Source: Hymenoscyphus infarciens (taxonomy: Eukaryota > Ascomycota > Leotiomycetes > Helotiales > Helotiaceae). Taken from it: DNA of 64,000 bases. The stretch's first letter is position 1. The number at the start of each line of letters is the position of its first letter. Below the pieces are notes generated by a model. That model did no database searches and was not told where the DNA came from. It saw only the letters and a program-made list of their open reading frames with translations. The position numbers were made by a program, and so were the translations under genes. Shown in pieces: positions 22,260 to 34,335 of the stretch. The stretch lies in assembly GCA_001414345.1 (NCBI GenBank), contig LLCB01000014.1, positions 248,001 to 312,000 of the forward strand, given 5' to 3'.

Positions 22260-23723
22260 AAGAGATCCAACTCATTGTTAACAATGAGCTTATCAATTTT
22301 TCCTTTTTGCTCACTGTTTTTAAGATCGGGAAGGGGTGAAGGGAAGAGAAGGAGGGGACGGGAAGAGGGGGAGAGGAGAAGGGTCGGGTGAATCCGGAGT
22401 GTTACCTAGAAATGGATGGGATCAACATCTCATGATCTCAAGCTCAGGATTGATATGAATGAAAACTTAACCTCGGATCACATCCCCTCAGTAAACAAAC
22501 CAACAACTGTGAACGAACCTGATACCAATATCCACACGCTTAAATCATCGTCGTCCCAACAAACCCATCTAGAAATCATCTAGAAATCATCTACATACTC
22601 AACCAAACTTCCAACAAGCTCAACGGCATCCTCGTTGATCCATGCAGATGCAGTTGCAAGCAAGGTGTGGTGTTACCTCCATAGGTACGGTATGACATAG
22701 GCGGGGTAATCCAACTCCGGGTTACACAACCTCACCCCTCCCTATTTTACTCTTCCGCCATTCCCTTGAAAAAACCAGTACACAATCTCAAATCTCCGGA
22801 CCCCGCTATAGAAAACGGGGAAATCCGAAAAAAAACCCAGGGAGGAAATGGAATAAGCTACAATCTATCAATTCCCGCTATACATTACATCGCACTCGAG
22901 ACTTTTCTTTACTCGGATCCCTCTAGGTATACAACACAACACCGTACATATACACATATATACATAGATAGATAAGCAATCCTCGAGAAAAGAAAAGAAA
23001 AGAAAAGAAAGAAAGGTCCATCCTCATCTCATCTCACTCCACCAAAAAACCCCAAGCTATAAAACAATCCATCTATCTATCCACCGCGCTATATTAAATA
23101 CTTTCCTTTTTACTGTATACAAGTTAAGATGTGATACCCACCTATCATCTTCAACACTCCATCGCCTAGTAACAGCAGCCTGCAATTATGAAATATACAT
23201 GATATCCCTCTATCTCATAGCCTCATGTACAATAAAAGTAAAAGGGAATGCACAGCCATCATCATCATCATCATCAAACTTAACATCAAACAAACGAAAG
23301 GAAATCAAAGCCAGCCAAATCAAGAAAAAGAGAGCAAAAATATATATTATTTTTTAAAGCTCCCAAAAATTTTCCACTTCAACCCCCTATTCCTATCCCG
23401 CTGTTCCCCTTCTCCAAAACCAGGAGTTTTCATACCACACAACAACTCTCTCAAAATAAACGCCACGCTCGCTTGCTCGCTTGCTTAACAATTTCCATCA
23501 TCCATCCCCCTTATCCCTTAAACCCCTGTGCAAACAAGCCCTAGAATGCTCTCAGAGTAAAAATTTCCCACCCGTATAATGCATCCCCAATCCCTTTCGA
23601 TATGACCCCGCAACCCCGCAACCACACCTATTCCCTCGCAATGCATAGACATGTCAATAATTCATATATACCTCTGGTCCTCAAGCCTCCAAGTACCAAC
23701 AACAACATCACAGGGCCATCGCA
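22260..23723. other. Long spacer with simple repeats
   Basis: Contains an (AAAAG)n run at about 22990-23014, a (CAT)n run at about 23259-23277 and much pyrimidine-rich sequence. It probably includes the 3' UTR of the next gene (minus strand). No gene is supported. Confidence 0.45.
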
Positions 23724-25708
23724 TCAAATAGCCCAACTCCCCCTCCTCGCTCTCACCCCCCACGCACTCGGCGCACTCGCCCCATTAGACATATTAGGAT
23801 GCTGCCGTCCCCACTCCAAAATATAAATCTTCAACGCCTCCCACCTCGCACACCTCCTATTCCCCTCCTCCCCCTTGCCCACCACCCCCGGCGCATCAAC
23901 AAGGCCAATATGCCCCTTCGCATTTTGACTCGCATCATCCTTCCTCAGATCCTCCGGCGCCACATGCGCAATCCGCGCAAGCTCCTCATCATATGGCCTC
24001 GCCAGACTCGGATACCCAAGCGAAAGATAATTATATACCTGCGTCACAAACGCATCATTAAATTCCTCCTTGATAGCCTCCTCAGCTTTGGCCTTCGCAG
24101 CTTCAATCTTCAGTCGTTCATCGATTCCCGCCAACATCCTGGCTCCATCGCGGGTCCCGTTACTCTTCCCAGAGGCGTGAGAAAAGCGGTCCTCTCGTTT
24201 GGGGGTATTAATCCAGGTAGGTCTTTTGACACAGCCGTTTACCTCCCCAGGTTCCTCGGCTACGCAGTAACCGCCCCATAATCCGCCTCCGTGTTCGTCT
24301 CTTTTTGGTTGAATGTCGATCCGTTGGTCCGATTCGAATTTCGTGGCTTTGGGGGAAGGGCACATGCGGAACTTCAGGTCGCCTCCCAACATTGGTGGTG
24401 ATGCTGCCTTTCGCATACGCTCCAGTTCCGCCTCCTTTTTCGGGTCTTTCCCTGCTGGTCGAGCGAAACCGGCATTTTTGCTGGTCATGCCATTTGTCCA
24501 GAAGGGGTCTTGGAAGGTAGGTTTTGTAGCTTCGTCTGCGATTTTCTTGTTCGTTTCCTCTTCTCGCATTCTGTTTAGATTTTCTTGGTGTTGTTGCATT
24601 TCCTTTAAATGCCAGCCAACCTCTGTTGATTTCCGCCGTAAATTCGGTTTGGGTTCGTCCAGGAGCATACCAATTCCCTCAACCACTTCTTCGTCGGATG
24701 GTGCATCTATCTCTCGATCGTAAAAATGCTCTACAATCTCATAGCTCGATTCATTTGGAAAGGCAGCCAAAGCTTGTTCCCGGAGCTGCTTCTCGGCTGC
24801 TTTTGCTGCCAGAGCAAGGAGATAGCCGGAAAATCTATCATCGCAGCTTTCTCTTGTTCTTGCCAATTGTAGTCTCATGTGCGAGTCATCCGAAGAACCA
24901 AATGATCCGGTAAGTGAGGGTGTCGAGTCCTCCATATCCTCGATAAACTCCTCCTCGACATCTGAACCGGACTCTGAGGAGGCAATGGCCTCCAATTCCG
25001 GCTGGAAGGAGTCCTGTTGACGAGTACTTCGTCTGGTATTTGGGTGGGGACGCATTGATTGCTGTCTTCGAGGGGGTATGGGGTGGATTTGGGTATGGTG
25101 GATATTATTCAAGCTCGCATTCGGGGTGTTTTCGGGCGGGCCAGGAAGAGGAATAACAGGAGGTCTGGCAGATTTTCTCTTTGAACGTGTGTATATATTT
25201 GGTACCCCAGGCGTCAGGTCCGTCTTCAATCATAAAAAGTTAGCCATGTTCCACCAAAGGCAGGTCGATAGATCATGCCACTGACCTTATCAGTTGGCAG
25301 AGTGGCAGGACGCCTATCTCCAGCTTTCTTGGTCCGGGTTGTAGTCTCAATCAACTCGGGGGTAAAGCGTCTCCTTGGCTTCGGAGTCTCTGATGGTGCT
25401 GATCGTTCGGGGACAGGTTTGGAGGTTGGTTCCGCAGTAGCTGTAGACTTTCCGGACTGCAGCTTGCTGCTCTTGAAGGTGGTCTCGACGGGTTCCGGGG
25501 CGAAGCGGCGCTTGGAGGGAGCGAAATCTTTCTTGTCCACGCCCTCATTCTGCTTTTCGGCTGGGGTTTTGACTTCCTCTTCCTTCTTGGAACTGCGAGT
25601 TGTCGTTTCGACGGGTTCGGGAGCGAATCGACGGATCTTCTTGACGGTCGTCTCGACGGGGGTGGGTGGAAAGCGTCTGGCCAGAGGCGGGGGAGCTGCG
25701 TCTGACAT
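23724..25708 (-). CDS. Fungal protein with four RRFxPxPVETT repeats, function unknown
   Basis: Two exons, 25708-25286 and 25223-23724, around a 62-nt intron with a GGCTAAC branch site; 640 residues. The first exon holds a motif of about 11 residues four times: RRFPPTPVETT, RRFAPEPVETT (twice) and RRFTPELIETT, each followed by a basic Ser/Lys stretch. Such short linear motifs in disordered sequence often act as docking sites. The second exon begins with a basic, Pro-rich stretch (NIYTRSKRKSARPPVIPLPGPP), then acidic Ser/Glu runs and a helical middle (FSGYLLALAAKAAEKQLREQALAAF). It ends in a more structured part containing NDAFVTQVYNYLSLGYPSLARPYDEELARI. No signal peptide or membrane segment. 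I do not recognise a characterised family. The start MSDAAPPPLARRF is the only Met before the first repeat. Confidence 0.8.
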
Positions 25709-27697
25709 GACGGGTGTGTTGCAGAGGAATTGAGAAGTCGGAGTCTGAGAAATTGCTCGATCCTAATTTTTGTTAATAATTGGAAAGCATGCATTCGAGG
25801 CAATCCGGAGCTTGGGAGCTTGTGATTAAAATACGGTGTGCTGGTGTGCTGGTGTGCTGGTGTGCTGGAGACGCAGTGCTGGCTGGAGCGGTACGGTGCG
25901 GTGCGGTGCGGTGCAGTGCAGTGGATAGGGTTTACTCGTTAGGGAGACGGGGGGTAACAGTTGCTCCCCGGAGGCCAGTGAGCCACCTGCAGTGAGCCAC
26001 CTGCGGGTTCCAGCTTCCCAATTGTTAGTGACCAAGTCGCTGCTGGCAAGTAAAAAATAGGGTCAAGATGATTGGGTGGACAGTGCAGTGTGGCGTCGAG
26101 TCAAGCTGCGCTGCCTTCCAGTTTGTCCTGCAGCAAACCACATGTCATTTCCAGCATTCTGTCATTCCACCAGCATTCCCATCCCAACATGCTGCTGCCC
26201 TCAGGTGATGATGATCAGAAGCCCAAGATAGCTAACGACAGAGCTATTGAAAGACTAGTACACGACCTGATTGACCTTCAATACGTAATTCTCCTCATCT
26301 TTGGACTGTGCAGCTCTGGGGACTCTGGAACTCTGGAGACGTCTTCTAGCAATTTCAAGATCTCACCAGATTATTACCAGAGTTAATGCATGGCAGACGA
26401 GGATCAGACGAGGACGGTGAGGGAATACAGCTCAACGTGGGATTTTTGGGTTGCTATTGCGGTTGCGGCAAGCGGGAGCAAGTACGCGGAGCAAAAGGAA
26501 ATCCCAGAGAAACTTGATTGAGCGGTCAGGTACAAGAGACTAACTCCTTTCAATCCTGTGTTGGCTTGAAATACGGGTACCTGGACATATACAATAGCCT
26601 ACTAAAACGTCCCTGAAATCGGGCATCCGACAACTTCTGAGGAACTGGTCTTTTCTGTCATATTCATTGATAGTAAGAATTAAACTTGTTTTGTAATTAC
26701 CAATGACGATATCTTATTTTATCTTATTGAATACTTGCATGGAACCTTTATTAGAAGTGCTGACTCGATGAGCTACGGTGACCGGGGCGATATTCAGTCC
26801 CGGGAGTTCCCATACCACCTGCAACCTCTACTCGAGTAGACTTGTTATATCACGAGATCCGCCTCCTCGAACTATATCCTGGGGAAGAAAACTCCCCAAT
26901 TCGAGCTGAGGGTTCCAACTTAATCCAAGTTTCTTCTTTATACTCCACGGGGTATTATTCAAATCTCAATACGAACTTTCAAGCACCGAGGTGCCTAAAG
27001 ATTGAGAAAAAACAACATATGCATCTCATCCGACAACAAGTGGAGGAAACCTTAACACCCGAATAATGGCATCCGAATAACCTCATCCCCGTAAGCTCCG
27101 CATATCCAAACCCGATTTCTCCCCTTCCTTTCCTCACTAGCCCGGAGCACCTACTCCAGCGGACCGACATCTGCAGTCCTCGAACTGGCATTCCCGAATT
27201 ACACGTCACTTTCCAATTCTCAATTCCTCTTTCTTTACCTCGGAGCGTAGCAAGAACCCTCAGAGCTTAGCAAGAACCATCAGCGCAAGAAGGAGGTGCT
27301 TCTCCAAACACAAGATACTAGAGGTATGCAGCTCGTAATGTGGAGCAATCCAGACTTGTGTACCTGTACAACCCTGACAGGCCGTTTCTCCATGTTGACT
27401 GTATGCAGTCAGAGTCAGTAGCTTCTCCAGGTCTGCCGGTCTGTGAGAGATGCCAGCGCAACAATTGCGCCATGCGAAAAGAAGTTGGTGTTAGGTACTC
27501 TTCTTCAGGGCTCGGAATTGCAAAATAACTGTCATGTTGGGATTCATGGAGCATTTTCTTGCTGGTGGTACGAATCACATCTTTACCTTGGTCCAGTGAC
27601 CACTTGAAAGTTACTAGTGATACAAGCAATCGTCCAGGTCTACTCGCAAGTCCGGTCATGTGTACTTTCAAAGCGGGAATAGATCCTAGGCTTAGGG
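25709..27697. other. Intergenic region at the start of the gene-poor block
   Basis: The promoter side of the PVETT-repeat gene, with tandem repeats (listed separately). The frame at 27318-27749 on the minus strand runs into the MITE and has no protein character. No gene is supported. Confidence 0.4.
25835..25923. repeat. Two neighbouring minisatellites
   Basis: Four tandem GGTGTGCT units (25835-25866), then six 5-bp units of CGGTG/CAGTG (about 25894-25923). Both lie about 130-220 bp upstream of the PVETT-repeat gene start codon and may vary in length between strains. Confidence 0.8.
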
Positions 27698-27913
27698 CAC
27701 CAGGGGATGCAGGAATTCGTGACTGGCGAATAGTTGACCAACTCTCCACTACTCCTTCTATTGTTTAGCCGAGACTTAATAAATCGATTATATTATCCTA
27801 AAAGGCTTAAATAATTAAGATTTTAATATGTTTATTGTTCTAAAGGAGTTGGAACAATTGTGGAAGTGCAAGTACTTCGAGAATACAGTCACGAATTCCT
27901 GCAGCCCCTGGTG
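27698..27913 (+). mobile_element. MITE-like element, copy 3 (complete, 216 bp)
   Basis: Left terminal repeat CACCAGGGGATGCAGG...GACTG, right terminal repeat CAGTCACGAATTCC...CCCCTGGTG. Exactly as long as copy 2 and in the opposite orientation. G runs flank both ends (GGG before, GGGGG after). No coding capacity; presumably mobilised by a transposase encoded elsewhere. Confidence 0.85.
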
Positions 27914-30060
27914 GGGGGCGACGGGAAGAGGTCTATCCAAGTAAAGACAATGATATCCAATGCATTCTAGTATTTTTTTCTAAGCTAAAGAAGCAAAGAA
28001 AGAAAAGTCATCCTCTTGGGAGTCTCGACAAGGATACTAAGAAGACCCTGCGTACTTTCACAGTGGTTTTCTCTATGTTTTACTACTACACATCTCCCTT
28101 CTCTCTCGGTCTAGTGTTCCGAACTCCAGGATGTCATTCGACGGTATATATCCAAGGCAGCATACAAAGACCCCCCTCACACCTCCCAACTTCTCAACCC
28201 TTCAATCGTAGGTAGTACTCAAACAAACAATCAACTCCATCCTTCTCCACACTTCCTCAAAACACACCATACCCGACAAAAAATTCCATCAACGTTCCAT
28301 ACAATAGAAGACAACAACAAGAAATCCAGGCGGGGCATTCTCTGGATACCTTATAAGACCTGTGCAAAACCTCAAAGAAAAGGGTGTCAGACAATCAAAT
28401 ACCTTTTTAAGCGCTAAGTACAGTGTTGCGGAATTACTTCATGTTTTTTAATGAGACCTAGTAGAGTTTTAGCTGGTTACTTTCTGTCTATAGTATAAAC
28501 GTTACGATTTCAGAATATCGGGAACACTCATTGAAAACGCAGCCTCGCTAACGAGTCACAAAAATAAAGACAGATTTGTACCTTTTTTTTTCTCAACAAA
28601 AGGGTCCCGACTACATTTGTCTTCTTCTTGCGTGACGGAGCTGTTGCGAGTACCGAGACCAAGTGAGTGTAGATAGAGATTGAGTGATTTATGATATAGT
28701 ATTATAAGCATATATGGAGAGTTTTCAAGTAAATCAACTATATCCCGAGCGCAGTTGACACCACTCTTTCTTTCCACGGTAGATAGCAATGGAAAATTGC
28801 TTCTTAGGAGTATCTGCATCATTGTGACGCCTAAGGTTCTGGTCTCCACAGGTTGAGAGGGGAATATCGTATCCCTATATTCGACTCAAGAAATGACATC
28901 AAAAAGGTCTAGACAAAGCTAAAGAGGAGGCTATTATTGGTCTCTAGAATAAAATATGAGGTTACATCAATACAATAATTTACATAAAGAAGATCATTTC
29001 AAAACATCGCAAAAAACAAAGCTTGAAAACGTTTAGGCTGTGAAATCAGAAGAGGTTATAATAGCGATAAATATGAAAATACCTACTTTGATTTGTCTCG
29101 TAAGTTTAATAAAGATTAAAGCGTATTTACGCAACGCTATAGGGATTATGATGAGATCTACAGTAACCTAACTTCGTATTATTGAAGTTCAAGAAGACTC
29201 AGCGAGTTCGAGTAGCGAAAGAAGACTCGTGAAGTATATAAAATATAAATAGCTACTAAAAAGACGGCTGAAAAGGCTACTAACTAATACTTGACAATGA
29301 TCCAAGGTCTCCTAAACTATTATACATACTGTACATTGCTAAGAAGGTTACTAAAATTACTAATCGAGAGGAATATACCACTCAAAGCATATACAATTAT
29401 ATGTGTATACCCCCCCTCTATTCTTCATCCGCCAAAATCCAAATTCAAAGAAAGATTTCGAAAGTACTTTGCATTTCGACGGTAGTTCATCTGCATTTCT
29501 CTAATTTCTGTTTCTAAAGGTAATCAAAACAGGTGAAAACTAGTTTCATGGCGCCGAAAACAAGCTTTGCGTTATTTCTGGAGAGTGATAGGCAGTAACA
29601 TACAACGAGCCTCGATTCCCACAGAATTCCTGTCGCATCTCGTGTGCTATATTTGGTGTGGTTGGATCTTGGCTTAGTTCACCCCGTTCATAATATAGGC
29701 GGTTTAACAATCAAAATATAAAAATGCAGCAACTTGGACGTTCTAGCTCTTCCCCCGTACCTGTGCAGCATTTTGGAAGTGCGATGCTTTTCACCCATGA
29801 GATAGACATAGCAGAACGGTAAGAGAGGTTGTAAATAATAGGTTTCTATCTGCTATTCTAGTTCTTGTTGTTCTAACTTTGCGGGGAAATTCAAGATAAT
29901 TACCCAGGATACTTGGAGCAATTCAAAACATTAAGTAAGAGGTTTAGAATAAGCAAGTTTTATTGTCTTAAAGGATTTCACGCAATACTAAATTATACCA
30001 GAGTTAAATGATGAGCTAACACACGTGCAACAAGTTGTTTGACACTTTTATATGCCTACT

Positions 30061-30171
30061 TTTCCAGCTGTTGAATATACTATTCCTAAAACAGGTACAC
30101 AGGTACGGTGGAAGGGATATGCTATTAGCACGTAGTTTTGGAAAGGTAGTATATTAGAAGTTTTATTTCTA
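30061..30171 (+). pseudogene. Chromodomain-like relic, possibly from a Ty3/gypsy retrotransposon
   Basis: One frame reads TGTQVRWKGYAIST, a stop, then FWKGSILE. The QVRWKGY core matches the conserved strand of chromodomains, which in fungi often end the integrase of gypsy-type elements. The stop falls close to where the conserved Trp (TWEP) would be. No other part of a retroelement is seen nearby, so the link is tentative. Confidence 0.35.
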
Positions 30172-32777
30172 TAAAAGGAAATCTAGACAACTATCTTCTA
30201 AAGGGGTTTTATATTTATTACCACCGAGAGAGCAACATTCCTATGAATCAAAGAATATATATCCAACTCACTTAAAAGCGTTCCCTGAGAATACTTTGGA
30301 GCGCACTGAGTGCTTAGCAGGTGATGTCTCGATAATTTAGACGATCTGAATATCTACCCTTGAGTAAGAGCACTCGTGAGCAAGTGAGTAGCAATTTCTG
30401 AGAACTCAAAGGTAGAAAAAGAAATATCCCGACATGGAGAGTCTTGGAAGCTGGGGTTCTTGTCTCAAGGAACTAAGACACTGTTCTACTAAATGGGCAG
30501 CTCCAACCTAAGTCTTTCTTTTTTCTCTCCTTGAGCCTGTCTCTCAATTCAAGTGCTTGAATTTGAATAGATCATTCCACAGCACACGCCTTTTCGACAA
30601 TAAATCCCCCAATTTCATAACTTCTCCCTCAAGCACCTTCTTACAAACCAGTTCGTGTTGTTACTCTTGTTATCTCTCGTTTCCTCAAAAAAACCTAATA
30701 CCTCAACTCAATTTTCGATACCTAGCATCCTTGCCCCGAAATGACAATGATCCTGTTGAACAACGGTTCTTGTTGATAAATCCTCATAGAACAGCATCCG
30801 CGCTATTTATTGAACATAGGTCTAGCATACATCCAGGACAACGGCCAAAAGATCGCATGAGAAGACTCCACTCTCCCCCAGGCAATAGCTAAACGAGCTC
30901 TGAAAAAATCAAAAGTTCTATGAGAGTTTGCCTTTTTTTTTTCAAACAAATTGAAGCAGTACATTGAGAACTTCAAGTGAGCAAAGAATCCCTATCCAGA
31001 GTGTGTACTCGTAGAGTCTTGGAATTTGAGATGTTCAACACAGAGACCAACCCCCCTAGCAAATTTGAGAAAAGGAATTCAGAAATACACCAACAAAGAA
31101 GGTAGTGAAGACGTTATGAATTCCTTGAGTACTAAATTGGCCATGGGTAATCTTTCTACAAGTCCCTTGAGTTATCGTGACGAGTGAAGAGACCTAAAAC
31201 CCGAAACTTCAAAGCGTTGTTGAGAACATAAAGTATCAATCTTTAATGTTTAAAGAAGTATAGGGAGTCCTCTCATTTCAATATAAACTTCGAACTCAAG
31301 GAAAGAATTCGACAACATTCTATATTTCGCTGGTAGATCACCAAGGTCGCATAGTTTCTTATCGAAAAAGGTTGTTTCGTCGGAAGAGAGATTTGAAGTT
31401 CCGTGTTAGTGGCTTCGTTAGTGGTTTTTTTAGTTCTAGGTATACTTGGTGTAAGTTGCGCTTATGAAATCTGGTACTACCTAGTAGAACGGTGTTATTC
31501 TTCATTTATCGCTTTTCGTCACATACACGTATTTGAGGCTATTTTGAGAATTTCTGTATTTGCTGGCTAGCTTCCAGTATCTCACTCTGCACTCTCTTAT
31601 ATGCCTTCTTTTTAGGCCAATTAGGAGGCTCCCTGAGCATCTCACTAATATAAGGGTGAAAAGAGTGAGTACTATCAGCTATCGCACTCATTTAAGAGGC
31701 TAAAAAGTACTAACTAATCCTGGCGAGCGTATCGCGAAGGGGTACGAGGGTGGGGTTGAAAAAGAGCTCAATACTGAATAAGACGTCAAAAGCGACAGGA
31801 AGTGTTGTTGGTAGAATAGAGGTTACTCGGCACGAGAGGAGGCATATATATGCCTCCCCCCTGCTTATTAAGCTGATTCCTCAATTCACTATAAACCCTT
31901 TCCATTTTCTTAGCTTGAAGTAGAACGTCGTATGATGATTCAATCATTGATATACCCTAAGAAAAATGGAAGCGAGCTCTGGGGAAAGAATCTGCGAGGG
32001 TTTGGGGAGCCACAGGGTCAGTGATTCCCGGGTGTAAGGAAAAGAAGAGAAGCGGAAAATTCGTCAAGATGTAACCGAGGATATTCTTTGCAGATGTTAT
32101 AAATCTACCACGCGATTCATCCTCTAAGCGTACACAAACAACAGCCATCAATCACTATTCCACTAAAATGTCTAGGAAAGTGAAACTTGATCCGGGATGG
32201 TTCGACTATCAAAAGTCAATTCTCTCTCAATTCATTTAAATGCTCGAACTATTCTACTAACACGATCACTCAAACAAAAATGAGACTATCTCAAACCCGG
32301 AGAGTCTATATAGCACCCCCCCCCAGTTATGAAAATCTGTAAAATTGTTCTTATTTGCTCTCTGCTGAAAGAGATTGAAAAGAACATACGCATACGAAAT
32401 TCTAAGCGAGAAACTTTTCTCAAGTCTTTAGAAGTTTCGCACTCTAAGTCTTTAAATATAACCAACTCCAGCTCCACGAAGTGTCTACCATCTCAAACTC
32501 ACGTCCTCGTCTAAACTCACCACCCCTCTGTCCTCTACCAAATCCACACTTTATCTTTCCCTAACACCGACCTCAATTGAACCTCTTGCCCAAATCCCCA
32601 GCCAAAGCCACCAAAGCCAAATGTCCTCTGCTGGGGAGGTAGTTACAAAATTAGAGGCTGTGAAAAAAGCACGGTTAATTTCTCTCGTAGGAGAGAAAGT
32701 CCATATCTAAGGACTAAAGACTATGTTTTGAATAGACGAAAAGACTGACTGACCTTGCAAATCGACAAAAATAAGAA

Positions 32778-32940
32778 AACCGACAGCAAAAACCCCTTGT
32801 AGAATGTAGAGACTAGCACGTTTTCTGCTCTAGGCTGTTTACCCTCACTGTTATTCTTACTCTCTATAAATTGCGCTAGAGTATAAGCCACAACCCCCAG
32901 AGTAGACTAAAATCATCCCCAGAAAGTGGACTAGGTCTAG
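32778..32940. repeat. Diverged duplicated segment, copy 1
   Basis: Begins CGACAGCAAAAACCCCTTGTAG and continues colinearly with 33770-33935 (shared TATAGG/CTAGGC, ACTCACAGTT/CCTCACTGTT, CTCT..CAAATCCGC / TATAAATTGCGC and CCCAGAG). I judge it roughly two-thirds identical by eye. Confidence 0.4.
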
Positions 32941-33769
32941 TGCAACTTGGTTGTTAGCAATATAACAATTTCGATAGGTTATCTCTGTACTTATTACCTC
33001 TTGAAGTTCATCACCTTCTTTTCGGAATGAAACTAGAACGACTCCAAATATTTGAAAAAGCGAATATTTCAATCAAACTACTATATGAATCAAAAGTTCA
33101 AATGGTCGTTTCATCTACACCTAGAAAGATCATCCTACCAATCGCTATGAAAATTACCAAACCCCACTCCCCCAACAACTCAACCTCGCCTAAACCATCT
33201 CCAGAAGTGAAAGATAAAAGGCAAAGTAAATTGGCAGGAGGATCGCGTAGCAAGTAAAAGCTTTCCAGAGGAGATCTTTCCTTCACAATAGTATACACAA
33301 AGGACTTAACAAATACCATCATTTCCCCTACTCTAATTCTGGCATACAATTTGGTATTTAAGTAAAGTTTACGCTGTATCGACCAGCAAGAACATTTGTA
33401 TGACACACGCACAAACTCTCTTTAAGAATTGAGCCAGTTTCAAAAATATGTTCTTATATTTGGGGAAAGTTGGGTATCGTACTCAGAACCTTCTCCTAGT
33501 CCGACCATAGCAAACTTCAATACCTACCTAAGTCTCAAAGTATCGACCCCCTTGATCAAGGCAATCATAAGTCTCAGAAAGTAACCGGGGCCTGACATAC
33601 GAAAAGGTTTTCCCAGAGGCCCTTCTCTTCCTCCATCGCCACCCGTTTGACAAATCCCACTCCCACAGAGTAACACTTCCCAATAGCCAGCCCCGAGAAA
33701 TTCAGAAACTCAGAACCCAAACAACAACCAAGCCTCAAAGGGTTAAACAAGAATCGACAGCAACAAAAC

Positions 33770-33935
33770 AATCGACAGCAAAAACCCCTCGTAAAACCCC
33801 GGTCCCAAAAGCTTTCCACTATAGGTCCGTTGACTCACAGTTCCTCATACTCTTCACAAATCCGCCTTGGAATACAAACCCATACCCAGAGCAGTGAGCG
33901 GATTAAGTCCATCCACACACATGTTATGAAGTTGC
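33770..33935. repeat. Diverged duplicated segment, copy 2
   Basis: Partner of 32778-32940; begins CGACAGCAAAAACCCCTCGTAA. Same strand, about 1 kb downstream. Neither copy has a supported gene. Confidence 0.4.
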
Positions 33936-34335
33936 CGCTAGAGTATTTGATAAAGCAATAACATAATGTCAAGAAGTTGTATTTATACCTAACAGGCGGG
34001 TCTAAAATCAAGGGTTAGAAAACTTAGAAAACGGAGGAAGGACATTGAAATTTGAAGATACCAAGTTTCATGTTCTACAAAAATCGAGGGCAAGCTGAAA
34101 TCCATCGGTACGCACTCGCCTACTATCTCTCGCATCTTCTTGTGTGCGTTTGAAGTAGAAAGGAAAAAGAGGGAAAAGAGCACCCAAACAACTTGAAAAT
34201 CCCAGCGATATAGGAAGCACGATTCTCTTCTCTATTAGCCAAGTGTGGCTATTAACCAGCCAGTCAGGCCTCCTGGGGCATATCAAATCCACAATCCTCG
34301 TGTTACTACAGTTACATTACAAAGAATTACCTCGC

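Larger units (their letters stand above)
27914..34335. other. Gene-poor accessory block
   Basis: Some 6.4 kb without a credible gene. Frames are short, rich in stops and lack splice-supported continuity. It holds a chromodomain-like relic (30061-30171) and a diverged duplication (32778-32940 with 33770-33935). AT-rich patches occur at about 28880-29330. It reads like decayed repetitive DNA. Confidence 0.5.

Noticed and set aside
25835..25923. CRISPR-like array
   Set aside because: The repeats are contiguous without unique spacers, and the genome is eukaryotic.
27318..27749. Minus-strand frame of 143 codons
   Set aside because: It begins inside the MITE terminal repeat and shows no protein family features; better read as a chance frame next to a mobile element.
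30557..30892. Plus-strand frame of 111 codons in the gene-poor block
   Set aside because: No family, no splice-supported extension, Ser/Pro-rich chance composition.
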